Numbered from the stretch's first letter, positions 49,962 through 58,116 are shown. The stretch is 64,000 nt of DNA from Solirubrobacter pauli (GCF_003633755.1 NZ_RBIL01000002.1:2294001-2358000), one strand, 5' to 3'. The notes: generated by a model not told the origin, from the letters alone. A program made the numbers and translations.

Positions 49962-50618
49962 GTGAGCAGCAGCGACAGGAACACAGCTGTGCGAAGGGCG
50001 AGCACTCTCCCCTTCCGGCTGCACGCCGCCGTCACGTGCCCACCGCCGGCCGCCCTCGCGGCGTCGATGGCGTGGGAGCTGAGCGACCTGGACGCCGAGC
50101 GCGTCGAGCACGCCTACGACGGGCTGCTCGCGGCCGCGCCGACCGAGCTCGAGCGCACCGCCGAGGGCCAGCTGCGCGCGCTCGGCGAGGCGCCGCTGCG
50201 CGCCACGCCCGGCGGCACCGCCGAAGCGCTGCTGCTGCACCGCGCGCTCGAGCGCGGCCACGGCCACCCGATCCTCGTCGCGGCGATCCTCGCCGAGGTC
50301 GGCCGCCGCGCCGGGCTGCCGGTCGGCGTGGTCGCCGGCGCCGCCGGCCACTTCGTCGCGCACCAGCGGCTCACCGAAGCGCTCGTGCTCGACCCGTTCA
50401 CCGGCCGCCTGGTCGACGCGGACGCGCTGGGCGTGCTCGAGTGGCGCTGCGGGCACCAGGTGGCCGCGGAGCTGCTGGACGCGCTGCAGCCGCGCTATGA
50501 ACGCGTCGGCGATCTCGTCCGCGCGCTGCACGTCGCGCGCATGCGCACCACGCTGCCCTTCGAGGACACCGAGAACGCGGAGCAGCGCCTGCGCGCGCTC
50601 GCCGCGAAGCTCAACTAG
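49962..50618 (+). CDS. SirB1/transglutaminase-like protein
   Basis: 218 residues from GTG 49962 with AG-rich GGGAGGG upstream. The centre carries the SirB1 (Transglut_core2) pattern: GHGHPILVAAILAEVGRRAG (~101-120), a usual LPVGVV, then AGHFVAH and VLDPFTGRLVDADAL (~147). The His and Asp of the transglutaminase-type triad are visible; the usual Cys is not obvious (HRALERGHGHP precedes), so it may be inactive as a protease. In family members the C-terminus is TPR-like. Its stop overlaps the FhuF-like GTG by one base. Confidence 0.7.
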   Translation: MSSSDRNTAVRRASTLPFRLHAAVTCPPPAALAASMAWELSDLDAERVEHAYDGLLAAAPTELERTAEGQLRALGEAPLRATPGGTAEALLLHRALERGHGHPILVAAILAEVGRRAGLPVGVVAGAAGHFVAHQRLTEALVLDPFTGRLVDADALGVLEWRCGHQVAAELLDALQPRYERVGDLVRALHVARMRTTLPFEDTENAEQRLRALAAKLN

Positions 50619-51271
50619 TGCTCCACGTCGGCGCGCGGGCCGAGGCCGGCTGGACGACGTCCGCCGAGCTCGCGGGCCCCGGGCTCGAACGTGCGCTCGC
50701 GATCGTCGGGCGCCAGCTGGGCACCGACCGGCGGGACATCCAGGGCCAGCGGATCGTCGAGGTCGTGGCCTGGTGGCTGGCGCTGCCGGCCGCCCACGCG
50801 CTGCTCGACGACCAACTGCCGGACCTGAGCCCGGCCAACACCCGCGTGTGGGTGGACGAGGACGAGGCGCCCGACGGCATCGGTACCCTCGTGCTGGAGG
50901 AGCGCTACCACGCCGCTTCGCTGCCGCTGCTCGACGAGTACGTGACCGCCCACGTCGACGCCCTGCTGACCGCGGTGTGCGAGCACACGAAGCGCCCGGT
51001 GAAGGCGCTGCGCCGCGGGGTCGACGACCGCGTCGCCGCGGCGCTCATCTGGGCCGCGCAGACGCGCGGCGACGAGCCGCGCGGCTGTGCGCTCGCCCGC
51101 GAGGCCTATCCCGGCCTCGACCTGCGCACGCTCGAGCTGCCCGGCCACGCCCTGACCGTGCACGTGCGGTCGGGTTGCTGCCTCTACTACCGCATCCCCG
51201 AGAAGCCGAAGTGCTGGGGGTGCCCGCTGCTCACCGACGATGAGCGGCGGGCACTGACCACCAGCGCCTAG
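50618..51271 (+). CDS. FhuF-like ferric-siderophore reductase
   Basis: 217 residues. The C-terminus has the [2Fe-2S] signature of FhuF: SGCCLYYRIPE followed by KCWGCPLL, i.e. CC-x10-C-x2-C. The upstream helical part (RRGVDDRVAAALIWAA) matches the siderophore-interacting reductase fold. It would reduce Fe3+ in a siderophore in the cytoplasm so iron can be released, complementing the uptake system at 23704-28307. GTG 50618 overlaps the previous TAG by one base. Its TAG shares CTAG (51268-51271) with the stop of the convergent exported protein. Confidence 0.8.
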   Translation: MLHVGARAEAGWTTSAELAGPGLERALAIVGRQLGTDRRDIQGQRIVEVVAWWLALPAAHALLDDQLPDLSPANTRVWVDEDEAPDGIGTLVLEERYHAASLPLLDEYVTAHVDALLTAVCEHTKRPVKALRRGVDDRVAAALIWAAQTRGDEPRGCALAREAYPGLDLRTLELPGHALTVHVRSGCCLYYRIPEKPKCWGCPLLTDDERRALTTSA

Positions 51272-52863
51272 CGGGTCAGCGTCAGCTGCTTCGTGACCGT
51301 CTTGCCCTCGCTGGGCTTGAGGGTGAGCGTCACCCGCACGCGCTTGCGCCCGCGCAGGTACGTCTTGCCCGCGCGGCTGAGCGTCAACCGGACCGTCGTG
51401 CGCTTGCCCGCGGCCACCGCGTACTTGACCGATCGCGTCAGCGTGACGTAGCGCTTGCGCACCTTCTTCGCCGTCCGCAGCGACACCGTGCCGCGGCACA
51501 CCGAGGCCCCCGCGCACGACAGCGCGGCGGACACCCGGTTCGACTTGACCTTGAGCGCCGACGACCGCACCGCGACCTTCGGCGGCGCGACCGTCGGCAC
51601 CGGCGCCACCGGCGGCGTCGGCACCGGGGTGGGCTGCGGAGCCGGCGGGCGGACCTCCCACTTGGTCGGCGGTGCCGCGGGACGCAGGAGCCGCGCGAAC
51701 GGATAGGGATCGGCCGCTGACACGCGCGAGAGCGTGAGCCGCCGGGTCGTCGGCCCGACCGTCGCGTCGAGCACCAGCGAGCGCTCGCCGCGGACGTCGA
51801 TGCCCTCAGCGCCGAGGGCCGTCCAGGTCGTCTCGGGCAGCGGGATGGTCACGGTGACGGGCCCGTCCCCCGCGACCGTCGCCTCATGGTCGAGCGCCAC
51901 GTCCTGCACCTGCTCCGCGCTCCGCAGGCCCTCGAGCGCGACCGAGCCGGAGAGCGCGACTTGCGTCGCCCCGCCGAACCACGCGTCGCGCTGCGCGTCG
52001 GTCAACCGCAGCCGGAGCGCCCCGTTGCGCAGCGTCGCGGAACCGCCGGCGGCGACGCGCGGCGGCCCTTCACCCGCGAGCAGGTCGGCGTCGACGCGAC
52101 CGGTCACCGGCGTCCCGTCGACCTCGCCGGTGTAGCCGGGAACGGAGAACTGGCCCAGCGCGCCCGGGAGCTCGTCGGTGTGCGTCTCCCCCTCACGCAC
52201 CTGACGCCCCTGCAGGCAATCCAGGTACAGGTGGTTCACGAAGCCGGAGCCCGTGATGAGGTGCGCGTCGACGAACAGGCTGCCATGGACGCGCGTCGTC
52301 GCGCCCCCCTCGCCGACGGGCAGCGGCGGCAGGCTCTCGGCGAGCGCTTGCGTCACGCGGACCTCGCCGCCGCTCGCGGTCCAGGTCTGCGGTGGGATCG
52401 GCGCCCGGTCGACGAGCACGGAGGACCGTTGCTCGTCGACGACCCCGCCGGGGCCGAGCACGACGTGCGTGCGCGCGACGGTGTCGAGCAGGATCCCGCT
52501 CTTGACGCCCTCGACCGTGTTGGTCCCTTCGAGCGCGAGCCACGCCTTGACGGGGATCTCGCCGTCGCCGAGCGGGATCAGCTCCCCCGCGTAGGCGAAG
52601 CTCGTGATCCACGACGGCAGGATCGCCGAGACGGTGCCACCCTCGAGGCGCACCGTGTCACCGACGGAAAGCTGCGCGCCGGGCGTCAGCTCCGTCCCGG
52701 AGCCGTTCGTCAACCGCCCACCGAACACCATCGGAACCGGGCGCCAGCCGCGGTCATAGCTGTACTGGCACTGGTTCTCGAACTGCGCGTCCGGGAACGC
52801 GGCCGCACCCGCCGGCGCCACGAGGGCGCCGGCGAGGCAGAGAAGCGCAACCGCCCAGCGCAT
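51268..52863 (-). CDS. Exported beta-rich protein, two-module paralogue of the binding-protein extension
   Basis: 531 residues with signal peptide 1-22. Module 1 (~30-230) is framed by Cys in NQCQYSYDRGW and LYLDCLQG and contains IPVKAWLALEGTNTVEGVKS and PPQTWTASGG. A second, partly degenerate copy (~240-385, with LPETTWTALGAEG) follows. A Pro-rich linker (~405-435) leads to a basic Ig-like module 2 (~435-531: ALSCAGASVCRGTVSL, many Lys/Arg). The same module 1-module 2 order heads the siderophore-binding protein. No enzyme motif is seen; the domain may belong to an unnamed actinobacterial family (DUF6801-like was considered but could not be confirmed). It follows its paralogue by 4 bases. Confidence 0.7.
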   Translation of the reverse strand: MRWAVALLCLAGALVAPAGAAAFPDAQFENQCQYSYDRGWRPVPMVFGGRLTNGSGTELTPGAQLSVGDTVRLEGGTVSAILPSWITSFAYAGELIPLGDGEIPVKAWLALEGTNTVEGVKSGILLDTVARTHVVLGPGGVVDEQRSSVLVDRAPIPPQTWTASGGEVRVTQALAESLPPLPVGEGGATTRVHGSLFVDAHLITGSGFVNHLYLDCLQGRQVREGETHTDELPGALGQFSVPGYTGEVDGTPVTGRVDADLLAGEGPPRVAAGGSATLRNGALRLRLTDAQRDAWFGGATQVALSGSVALEGLRSAEQVQDVALDHEATVAGDGPVTVTIPLPETTWTALGAEGIDVRGERSLVLDATVGPTTRRLTLSRVSAADPYPFARLLRPAAPPTKWEVRPPAPQPTPVPTPPVAPVPTVAPPKVAVRSSALKVKSNRVSAALSCAGASVCRGTVSLRTAKKVRKRYVTLTRSVKYAVAAGKRTTVRLTLSRAGKTYLRGRKRVRVTLTLKPSEGKTVTKQLTLTR

Positions 52864-52867
52864 GCGG

Positions 52868-54421
52868 CTAGGAGCGCTTCAGCGTGATCGTCTTCGTGAG
52901 GGCCGAACCGCCGCTCGCGGGCGTGAGCGTGACCTTCACCTTCAGCGACTTGCGCGCGCTCAGCAGCGACTTGGCCGTCTTGCTCAGCGAGAAGCTGACG
53001 TTCGAGGCGCCCGGCTTGAGCGACACGGTCTTGCTGGTGGCGACCGTGACGACCTTCTTGGTCTTGCTCTTGCCGACCTTGTACTTGCCGACCGTCTTGG
53101 CCGACAGCTTGTAGCTCAGGGCGGCCGTGTTCGGGTTCGTCAGCGCGAGCTTGACCGAGCCGGCCTTGGACGCCTTCAGGCTGGTGGCCTTGGCGAACGT
53201 CGCCGGCTTGGGCGCCGGGGCCGGGACCGGGACCGGCACCGGCGGCAGCGCCGCGGTGGCGATCGGCGGCAGCGACACGAAGTCGAGCTTGAACCGCCCG
53301 CGGACGCCGACGGCCTTGCCCTGGCCGTTCTGCGTCGCGTAGGCGCCGGGCGTGGCCGGATCGCCGAGCGCCGGGTCCGGGTTCACCGGGTCGGCGTCAC
53401 CGAACAGGAAGTTGCCCTGGGTGGACGGGCCCGACTTGTCCAGGATCGAGACCTGACCCGGGATGCAGTCGTTGCTCGCGCCGTAGGCCTCGGTCTGGGC
53501 GCGCACGTAGACGCTGCCGAACGGACGCACGTTGAGCGGCGTGTTGTAGCCCGTGCGGTCGTAGCCCTTGGACTCGACCTGGATGACGCCGAGCTTGCCC
53601 GGCGCCGCGATGGTGAACTCGACCGGACCGGCGCCGGTGGGTGTCCAGCGCGAGCTCGGCAGGTTCAGCGAGACCGGCGGCACGGTGACCGTCACGGCGT
53701 CGTTGTTGTAGTTCGCGGGGTTGCCCGGGGTGCCCGGGGTCGCGTCCTTGATGTTGATCGTCCAGTAGCCCTTCACCGGCAGCGTCTGGACGCCCTCGAC
53801 GGTGTTGGACGCCGCGATCGTCACCCAGGCGTCGAGCGGGAACTGGCTGTTGCCCGTGTGCGAGATGTAGCGGTGGCCGAGGCCGAGCGTCGGGGTCGCG
53901 TAGTACCACGTCGTGTTCGGCGTCGTGGCCGCGTCGCGCACCTTCGGCGGCTCACCGGCGACGGTCTGCTTCTGCACGTACGTGATGTTCTGGCCGGAGC
54001 CGTAGCTCCAGTAGCTCGCGCCGTCGGCCGGGTTCGTGCGCACCGAGAGGTTGCGCAGGTCGTTCGTCGTCTGCGTGTACGGGATGAGCTGGCTGTAGCT
54101 CGAGGTCGCGCCGCCCGTGCGGCGGTACATCTGCTCGGCCACGCGCAGGTCGGTGAACGTCAACCCGAGCTGCAGATCGGTGAGCGCCAGCTTCTGGCCC
54201 GTGACCGCCGTCAGCGGCGTCGCGTCGGTGCGCGCCACCGTGATCGCCAACGAGTCCAGGATGTTGTCGAGCGCGGGCGGATCGCTCGCGTACGCGCCGT
54301 TGGTGTAGCTCGCGAACGGGCTGATGCAGGACCAGCCGTTCCCCTCCGCCGCGGACGCGGGCGTGGCGCCGACCACCGCGGCCATCGCCAGGACGGGTAC
54401 AAGCATGTTGCGTCGTTTCAT
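52868..54421 (-). CDS. Exported beta-rich protein with Lys-rich Ig-like module
   Basis: 517 residues; ATG 54421 has GGAG 8 bases upstream and starts signal peptide 1-24 (ATPASAAEG). Module 1 (~29-335) is framed by GWSCISP and SNDCIPGQ and holds QFPLDAWVTIAASNTVEGVQ and LPSSRWTPTGAG. A Pro-rich linker (PVPVPVPAPAPKP) leads to module 2 (~415-517), extremely Lys/Ser/Thr-rich (KVGKSKTKKVVTVATSKTV) but without the Cys pair. Sequence use is less Arg-rich than neighbours. It is the first gene of a pair with the 531-residue paralogue. Function unknown; surface binding via the basic module is inferred. Confidence 0.7.
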   Translation of the reverse strand: MKRRNMLVPVLAMAAVVGATPASAAEGNGWSCISPFASYTNGAYASDPPALDNILDSLAITVARTDATPLTAVTGQKLALTDLQLGLTFTDLRVAEQMYRRTGGATSSYSQLIPYTQTTNDLRNLSVRTNPADGASYWSYGSGQNITYVQKQTVAGEPPKVRDAATTPNTTWYYATPTLGLGHRYISHTGNSQFPLDAWVTIAASNTVEGVQTLPVKGYWTINIKDATPGTPGNPANYNNDAVTVTVPPVSLNLPSSRWTPTGAGPVEFTIAAPGKLGVIQVESKGYDRTGYNTPLNVRPFGSVYVRAQTEAYGASNDCIPGQVSILDKSGPSTQGNFLFGDADPVNPDPALGDPATPGAYATQNGQGKAVGVRGRFKLDFVSLPPIATAALPPVPVPVPAPAPKPATFAKATSLKASKAGSVKLALTNPNTAALSYKLSAKTVGKYKVGKSKTKKVVTVATSKTVSLKPGASNVSFSLSKTAKSLLSARKSLKVKVTLTPASGGSALTKTITLKRS

Positions 54422-54511
54422 CACTGCTCCACTTAGGGGCCCGGAACGGCCCTCGGACGGGTAGGAACAGGAAGCTCGACGCCCGCGGTGCCAGGCGCCC
54501 TTCCCTCTCTT

Positions 54512-54529
54512 TGTCAAGCATCCTTGCCA
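54512..54529. promoter_or_regulatory. Candidate lipid-regulator operator at the PPTase gene
   Basis: TGTCAAGCATCCTTGCCA matches the fas-start element at 16 of 18 positions and keeps CAAG-N4-CTTG. No third copy was noticed in the window. Its location supports a PPTase start downstream of it (GTG 54569) rather than GTG 54488, which would place it within the coding sequence. Confidence 0.5.
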
Positions 54530-54568
54530 ACTGACGCGCGTACTGTAGTACACCTGCCCGGCGTCGAG

Positions 54569-55150
54569 GTGTGGGAAGTGCAGTTGGTGCAGGAGGAGCC
54601 GCTCGTCCGACGGCTGCGGTCGCTGCTGCCGCCGATCGACCGGGAACGAGCCGATCGCTTCCAGCGCGCGGGTGCCGCGGAGCGCTGGACCGTGAGCCGG
54701 GCGGCGCTGCGGATCCTGCTCTGCGCGCGGCTGGGCTGCATCCCCGAGGACCTGCAGATCGAGGTCACCGAGCACGGCAAGCCGTATCTGCCGGGCTCGC
54801 CCCTGCACTTCAACCTCAGCCACTCCGGCGACCGGGCGCTGATCGCGCTGTCGGAGGCGTGCGAGGTCGGCGTGGACATCGAGCGCCCGGGGCGCAACGT
54901 CCGAGCGGTCGAGCGCACGCTGTCGGACGGCGAGCGGGCGACCGGTGACGACCTCCTGCAGGTCTGGTGCCGCAAGGAGGCGTGGGCGAAGGCGCTCGGC
55001 GGCGGTCTAGGCTGGAGCCCCGAGCGCTTCGACACCACGCGGACGAACGGCTTCGCGCTCGCCGACCTGCCGCTGGACGGCGGCTACCGGGGCGCGCTCG
55101 CCGTCGAGGGCGCCGACGCGAGCCACGCGCTGCGCAAGCTCTCGCTCTGA
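54569..55150 (+). CDS. 4'-phosphopantetheinyl transferase, Sfp type
   Basis: About 193 residues from GTG 54569; TTG 54524 and GTG 54488 are in-frame alternatives. The former was preferred because homologues begin close to this point (VWEVQLV) and the operator-like repeat lies upstream. Motifs: GKPYLPG and LHFNLSHSGDRALIAL (P-pant/Mg2+ site), VGVDIERPGRN (Mg2+ Asp), WCRKEAWAKALGGGL (catalytic Glu-Lys). Sfp-type enzymes activate carrier domains of large synthases. No NRPS or PKS is in the window, so its partner is elsewhere or is the FAS carrier domain, in addition to AcpS. The end overlaps the convergent GH127 gene by 67 bases. Confidence 0.85.
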   Translation: MWEVQLVQEEPLVRRLRSLLPPIDRERADRFQRAGAAERWTVSRAALRILLCARLGCIPEDLQIEVTEHGKPYLPGSPLHFNLSHSGDRALIALSEACEVGVDIERPGRNVRAVERTLSDGERATGDDLLQVWCRKEAWAKALGGGLGWSPERFDTTRTNGFALADLPLDGGYRGALAVEGADASHALRKLSL

Positions 55151-56622
55151 GGCAGCCACACGCGGATCGGCGTCTCGCCGCGGTTGAGCCCGTACGGGAC
55201 GAGCTCGCCGTCCTGCGCGCAGTGGACCAGCGGCCCGCGCTCGAAGGCGACGCACCCGCGCACGGCCGCGATCCGCGGGTCGGGCCGCGTGATCCGGGGA
55301 CGGACGTCGAGGTCGAGCGTGATCTCCCCCGGGCCGGCGTCGACGTAGCCGGGCGCGACCGGGCGGCCGTCGAGCCGCGTGTCGGCCGACCACGCGGGCA
55401 CGCGCAGCCGCACCGGGCGGTCGGCCTCGACGTGCACGCGCCCGCTGAACGGGTAGCCGGTCTGGACGCGGACGCCGTCGGCGATCGTCCCGGTCGCGTA
55501 GTGGTGGAGCGTGAGGCCGCGCTCGTCGTCGGTGGCCAGGTAGCGGTGCAGCGAGGCGAGCAGCCGCATGACGTTCGGCGGGCAGCACGCGCAGTCGAAC
55601 CATGGGCGCCGCTTGGTCGTGCCGTGCAGCGTGTTCGCGTACGCGTACTCGGAGCGGTCCGGGGCGACGCCGACGAGGATGCCGTTGTAGAGCGTGCGCT
55701 CCATCAGATCGGCGAAGCGGGCCTCGCCGGTGGCCTGCAGCAGGCGCCAGCTCCACAGGAACGACCCGATCGCCGCGCACGTCTCGGCGTACGCGGTCTC
55801 CGGGTCCAGGTCCCACGGCTTCCCGAAGGCCTCCTGCGACCCGTCCGAGCCGACGCCACCGGTGATGTACGTCTTGCCCTCGACCATGTCCCGCCACTGG
55901 GTGAGCATGGGCTCCATGAGCCCGAGGTCGGTGGCGGCGCAGTTGAGGTAGAGCTGGCGCACCGCGTGGCCTTCGACCTGGGTCTGCTCGCGCACGGGCA
56001 CGCGGTCGACGAGGTAGGTGGAGCCGCCGAAGCGCGGCGGCAGCCATCCGTGGCCGCGCCGGTCGACGAACCGCCGTGCCAGCTCGAGGTACGCGCCCTC
56101 GCCGGTCGCGCGGTGCAGCGCGATCAACGCCAGCTCCGCCTCGGGGTGCCCGCAGAACCCGTCGCGGTCGGTGAACGTGGCCACGAGGTGGTCGGCGGCG
56201 CGCCGCGCGACCGGCAGCAGCGGCCGGTGCGCGAGGCCCGCCTCGATCAGGTGCCCCATGCAGTAGATCTCGTGCTCGTCCGCGAGGTTGCGGTAGCGCT
56301 CGCGCCCGGGCACCTGGATGGCGGTATCCAGGTAGCCGTCGTCCGCCTGCGCCGCGGTCAGCAGCGCCGTCACCTCATCGGCCATCCGCTGCAGCTCGGC
56401 GGACGGCCCGTTCTGGAGCTCCCACCCGAGCGCCTCGACCCACTTGTGCAGGTCCGAGTCCTGGTAGACGAGCCCGCGGTATTCGCCCGTCCCGCTGGCC
56501 GCCGCGCGCAGGTTGTCGAAGTTCCCGGCCTCGCGCAGGCGCCGCTCGCCGTCCGGGATCAGCACCTCGCGGTTGAAGCGACGGCGCTCGGCCCAGAAGC
56601 CGCCGTCGATCGTGGCGGTCAT
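55084..56622 (-). CDS. GH127-type beta-L-arabinofuranosidase-like glycosidase
   Basis: 512 residues, a cytoplasmic (no signal peptide) member of the DUF1680/GH127 family. The (alpha/alpha)6 barrel and a beta-sandwich C-terminus are recognisable. Key sites: the zinc/Cys catalytic cluster FDCACCPPNVMR (~345) with a Cys nucleophile, HEIYCMGHLIEAG (~128) and YAETCAAIGSFLWSW (~270). It probably removes L-arabinofuranose or a related sugar from imported glycans. The ATG at 56622 overlaps the stop of the channel gene by 4 bases, an unusual pairing. Overlap with the PPTase 3' end is 67 bases. Confidence 0.87.
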   Translation of the reverse strand: MTATIDGGFWAERRRFNREVLIPDGERRLREAGNFDNLRAAASGTGEYRGLVYQDSDLHKWVEALGWELQNGPSAELQRMADEVTALLTAAQADDGYLDTAIQVPGRERYRNLADEHEIYCMGHLIEAGLAHRPLLPVARRAADHLVATFTDRDGFCGHPEAELALIALHRATGEGAYLELARRFVDRRGHGWLPPRFGGSTYLVDRVPVREQTQVEGHAVRQLYLNCAATDLGLMEPMLTQWRDMVEGKTYITGGVGSDGSQEAFGKPWDLDPETAYAETCAAIGSFLWSWRLLQATGEARFADLMERTLYNGILVGVAPDRSEYAYANTLHGTTKRRPWFDCACCPPNVMRLLASLHRYLATDDERGLTLHHYATGTIADGVRVQTGYPFSGRVHVEADRPVRLRVPAWSADTRLDGRPVAPGYVDAGPGEITLDLDVRPRITRPDPRIAAVRGCVAFERGPLVHCAQDGELVPYGLNRGETPIRVWLPQSESLRSAWLASAPSTASAPR

Positions 56623-57269
56623 CGCGCGCGCGGGACCGTCAGCGCGACGAGACGCGAGACGATGATGGCGAGGTACGCCAGGCCGGCGAGCTGCTCGATC
56701 ATCACGAGGCTGCGCGCGAACGGGTCGATCGGCACGACGTCGCTGAGGCCGGTGCTCGTGAGCGTGGTGAAGCTCAAGAAGAGCAGCTCCACCCAGGTCC
56801 GGGGCGCCTCGGGGTCGACCGCGGCGATGAAGCTGCCGGGCTCGATCGCCTGCCACACCACGTACACGTACGCGAAGCCCCAGGCCACGAGCGTGAAGGT
56901 CGCGCCCACCGCGAAGAGCTCGTCGCGGGTGATCACATGGTCGGCCGTGATGTACCGGATCAGGCCGTAGGTGGCGTAGAAGTAGAGGATCGCCTCCAGC
57001 GCGGAGGAGTACGGGAACAGCTCGCTGGAGTCCGTGACCGCCTGGATGATCAGCAGCACCGTCGCGGGCACGCCGAGCATCAGGCCGAACCACGTCCACG
57101 TCGGCGACGCGCGCACGGCCAGCACGACGAGCGCGAGGACCGTGATGCCGAACGCGCTGAACACCGCGCGGCTCACGCCGTCGCCTTCCATGAACGGGTA
57201 CAGCAGGATGCCGGCCAGCTGGACGGAGAGCAGCACGGCGGACGGTTCCCGCTTGATGAAGCGCAGCAC
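56619..57269 (-). CDS. Ion-channel-like membrane protein with atypical K+ filter
   Basis: 216 residues with about six membrane helices from GTG 57269. The last pair flanks a pore loop: ELLFLSFTTLTSTGLSDVVP (~162-181), then RSLVMIEQLAGLAYLAIIVSR. The arrangement is that of an Ion_trans_2 (two-helix pore) K+ channel with four extra N-terminal helices. The signature TVGYGD is replaced by STGLSD, so ion selectivity is uncertain. No cytoplasmic RCK or other regulatory domain. It leads into the GH127 gene with an ATGA overlap. Confidence 0.75.
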   Translation of the reverse strand: MLRFIKREPSAVLLSVQLAGILLYPFMEGDGVSRAVFSAFGITVLALVVLAVRASPTWTWFGLMLGVPATVLLIIQAVTDSSELFPYSSALEAILYFYATYGLIRYITADHVITRDELFAVGATFTLVAWGFAYVYVVWQAIEPGSFIAAVDPEAPRTWVELLFLSFTTLTSTGLSDVVPIDPFARSLVMIEQLAGLAYLAIIVSRLVALTVPRAR

Positions 57270-57307
57270 CGGCGCACCGTAGCGCCCCGCTATGGTCAGC
57301 GCGCAAC

Positions 57308-57664
57308 ATGCCTGAGGGTCTGGAGATCAAGGAAGGGCCGTACGGCCGCGGCGTCTTCGCCACGCGCGCGTTCGCCGCCGGCGAGGCGGTGGAGCACTGC
57401 CCCACGCTCGAGCTCCCCGGCGACGAGGTCGTCGGCCAGCTCGGCGACTACGTCTTCGGCTCCAACGAGAACGAGGACGACGTGATCCTCCTGCTCGGCT
57501 ACGGCATGCTCTACAACCACTCCTCCGAGGCCAACTGCGAGTACGTGCAGGAGGCGCCGCGGGTGATCATGTTCCAGACGCTGCGGGCGATCGAGCCCGG
57601 CGAGGAGCTGTTCATCGACTACGGCGAGGAGTGGTGGTCCACTCGCAACCGGAAGCCCGACTGA
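57308..57664 (+). CDS. Small SET-domain protein
   Basis: 118 residues consisting only of a minimal SET domain: GRGVFATRAFAAGEAVEHCP (~14-33), YNHSSEANCEYV (~70-81, the NHS-x3-N SAM-binding motif) and PGEELFIDYGEEWW (~97-110, with the catalytic-region Tyr). SET domains methylate lysines with S-adenosylmethionine. The fold-closing pieces are short, so whether it is active, and on what protein, is unknown. It overlaps the next gene by one base (TGATG), implying a shared transcript. Confidence 0.85.
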   Translation: MPEGLEIKEGPYGRGVFATRAFAAGEAVEHCPTLELPGDEVVGQLGDYVFGSNENEDDVILLLGYGMLYNHSSEANCEYVQEAPRVIMFQTLRAIEPGEELFIDYGEEWWSTRNRKPD

Positions 57665-58116
57665 TGAGCGACGCCGATGCCCGCCAGGACCTCCTGGACG
57701 CCCTCGCCGAAGGCATCGACGAGATGGCCAAGGCGCTCGCCACGTTCGGCGAGGCGTACGAGCTGCTCGACGAGAACAGCCAGGACCGCCTCGAGGACGA
57801 GCTCTTCGGGCCCGTCCAGAAGGCCTACGGCCGCGCCCAGCGCACCTACAACGCGTTCGCCGAGCGCCGCGGCCTGCCGACCCGCACGTTCTCCGAGGTG
57901 TCCCCCGGCACCCACGCCCGCAGCCCGCGCGAGTACCTCGAGCGCGGCGTCGAAGCCGTCGACGAGGCCGAGGAGCGCCTGATCGAGCTTCAGGACTCGA
58001 TGATGCCGGTCACCTACGGCGACCCGGAGCTCCGCGCCGGCCTCGCCGACGTCCGCGCGCTGGTCGCCTCCGCGCGCGAGCGCTCGGGCGACTTCCTGCG
58101 CACGCTCGGCCGCTGA
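57664..58116 (+). CDS. Helical hypothetical protein co-transcribed with the SET gene
   Basis: 150 residues, acidic and almost all helical: ALAEGIDEMAKALATFGEAY (~13-32), EDELFGPVQKAYGRAQRTYN, EYLERGVEAVDEAEERLIEL (~98-117) and ALVASARERSGDFLRTL. Coiled-coil pairing is likely. No family recognised, no signal peptide. The ATG at 57664 overlaps the SET gene stop by one base, so it may be the substrate or partner of the methyltransferase-like protein; this is inference. A strong hairpin begins on its last codon. Confidence 0.7.
   Translation: MSDADARQDLLDALAEGIDEMAKALATFGEAYELLDENSQDRLEDELFGPVQKAYGRAQRTYNAFAERRGLPTRTFSEVSPGTHARSPREYLERGVEAVDEAEERLIELQDSMMPVTYGDPELRAGLADVRALVASARERSGDFLRTLGR

Noticed and set aside
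54488-54568. GTG 54488 as the PPTase start
   Set aside because: In frame, but it would put the operator-like repeat inside the coding sequence and add ~27 residues with no family similarity; kept as an alternative only.
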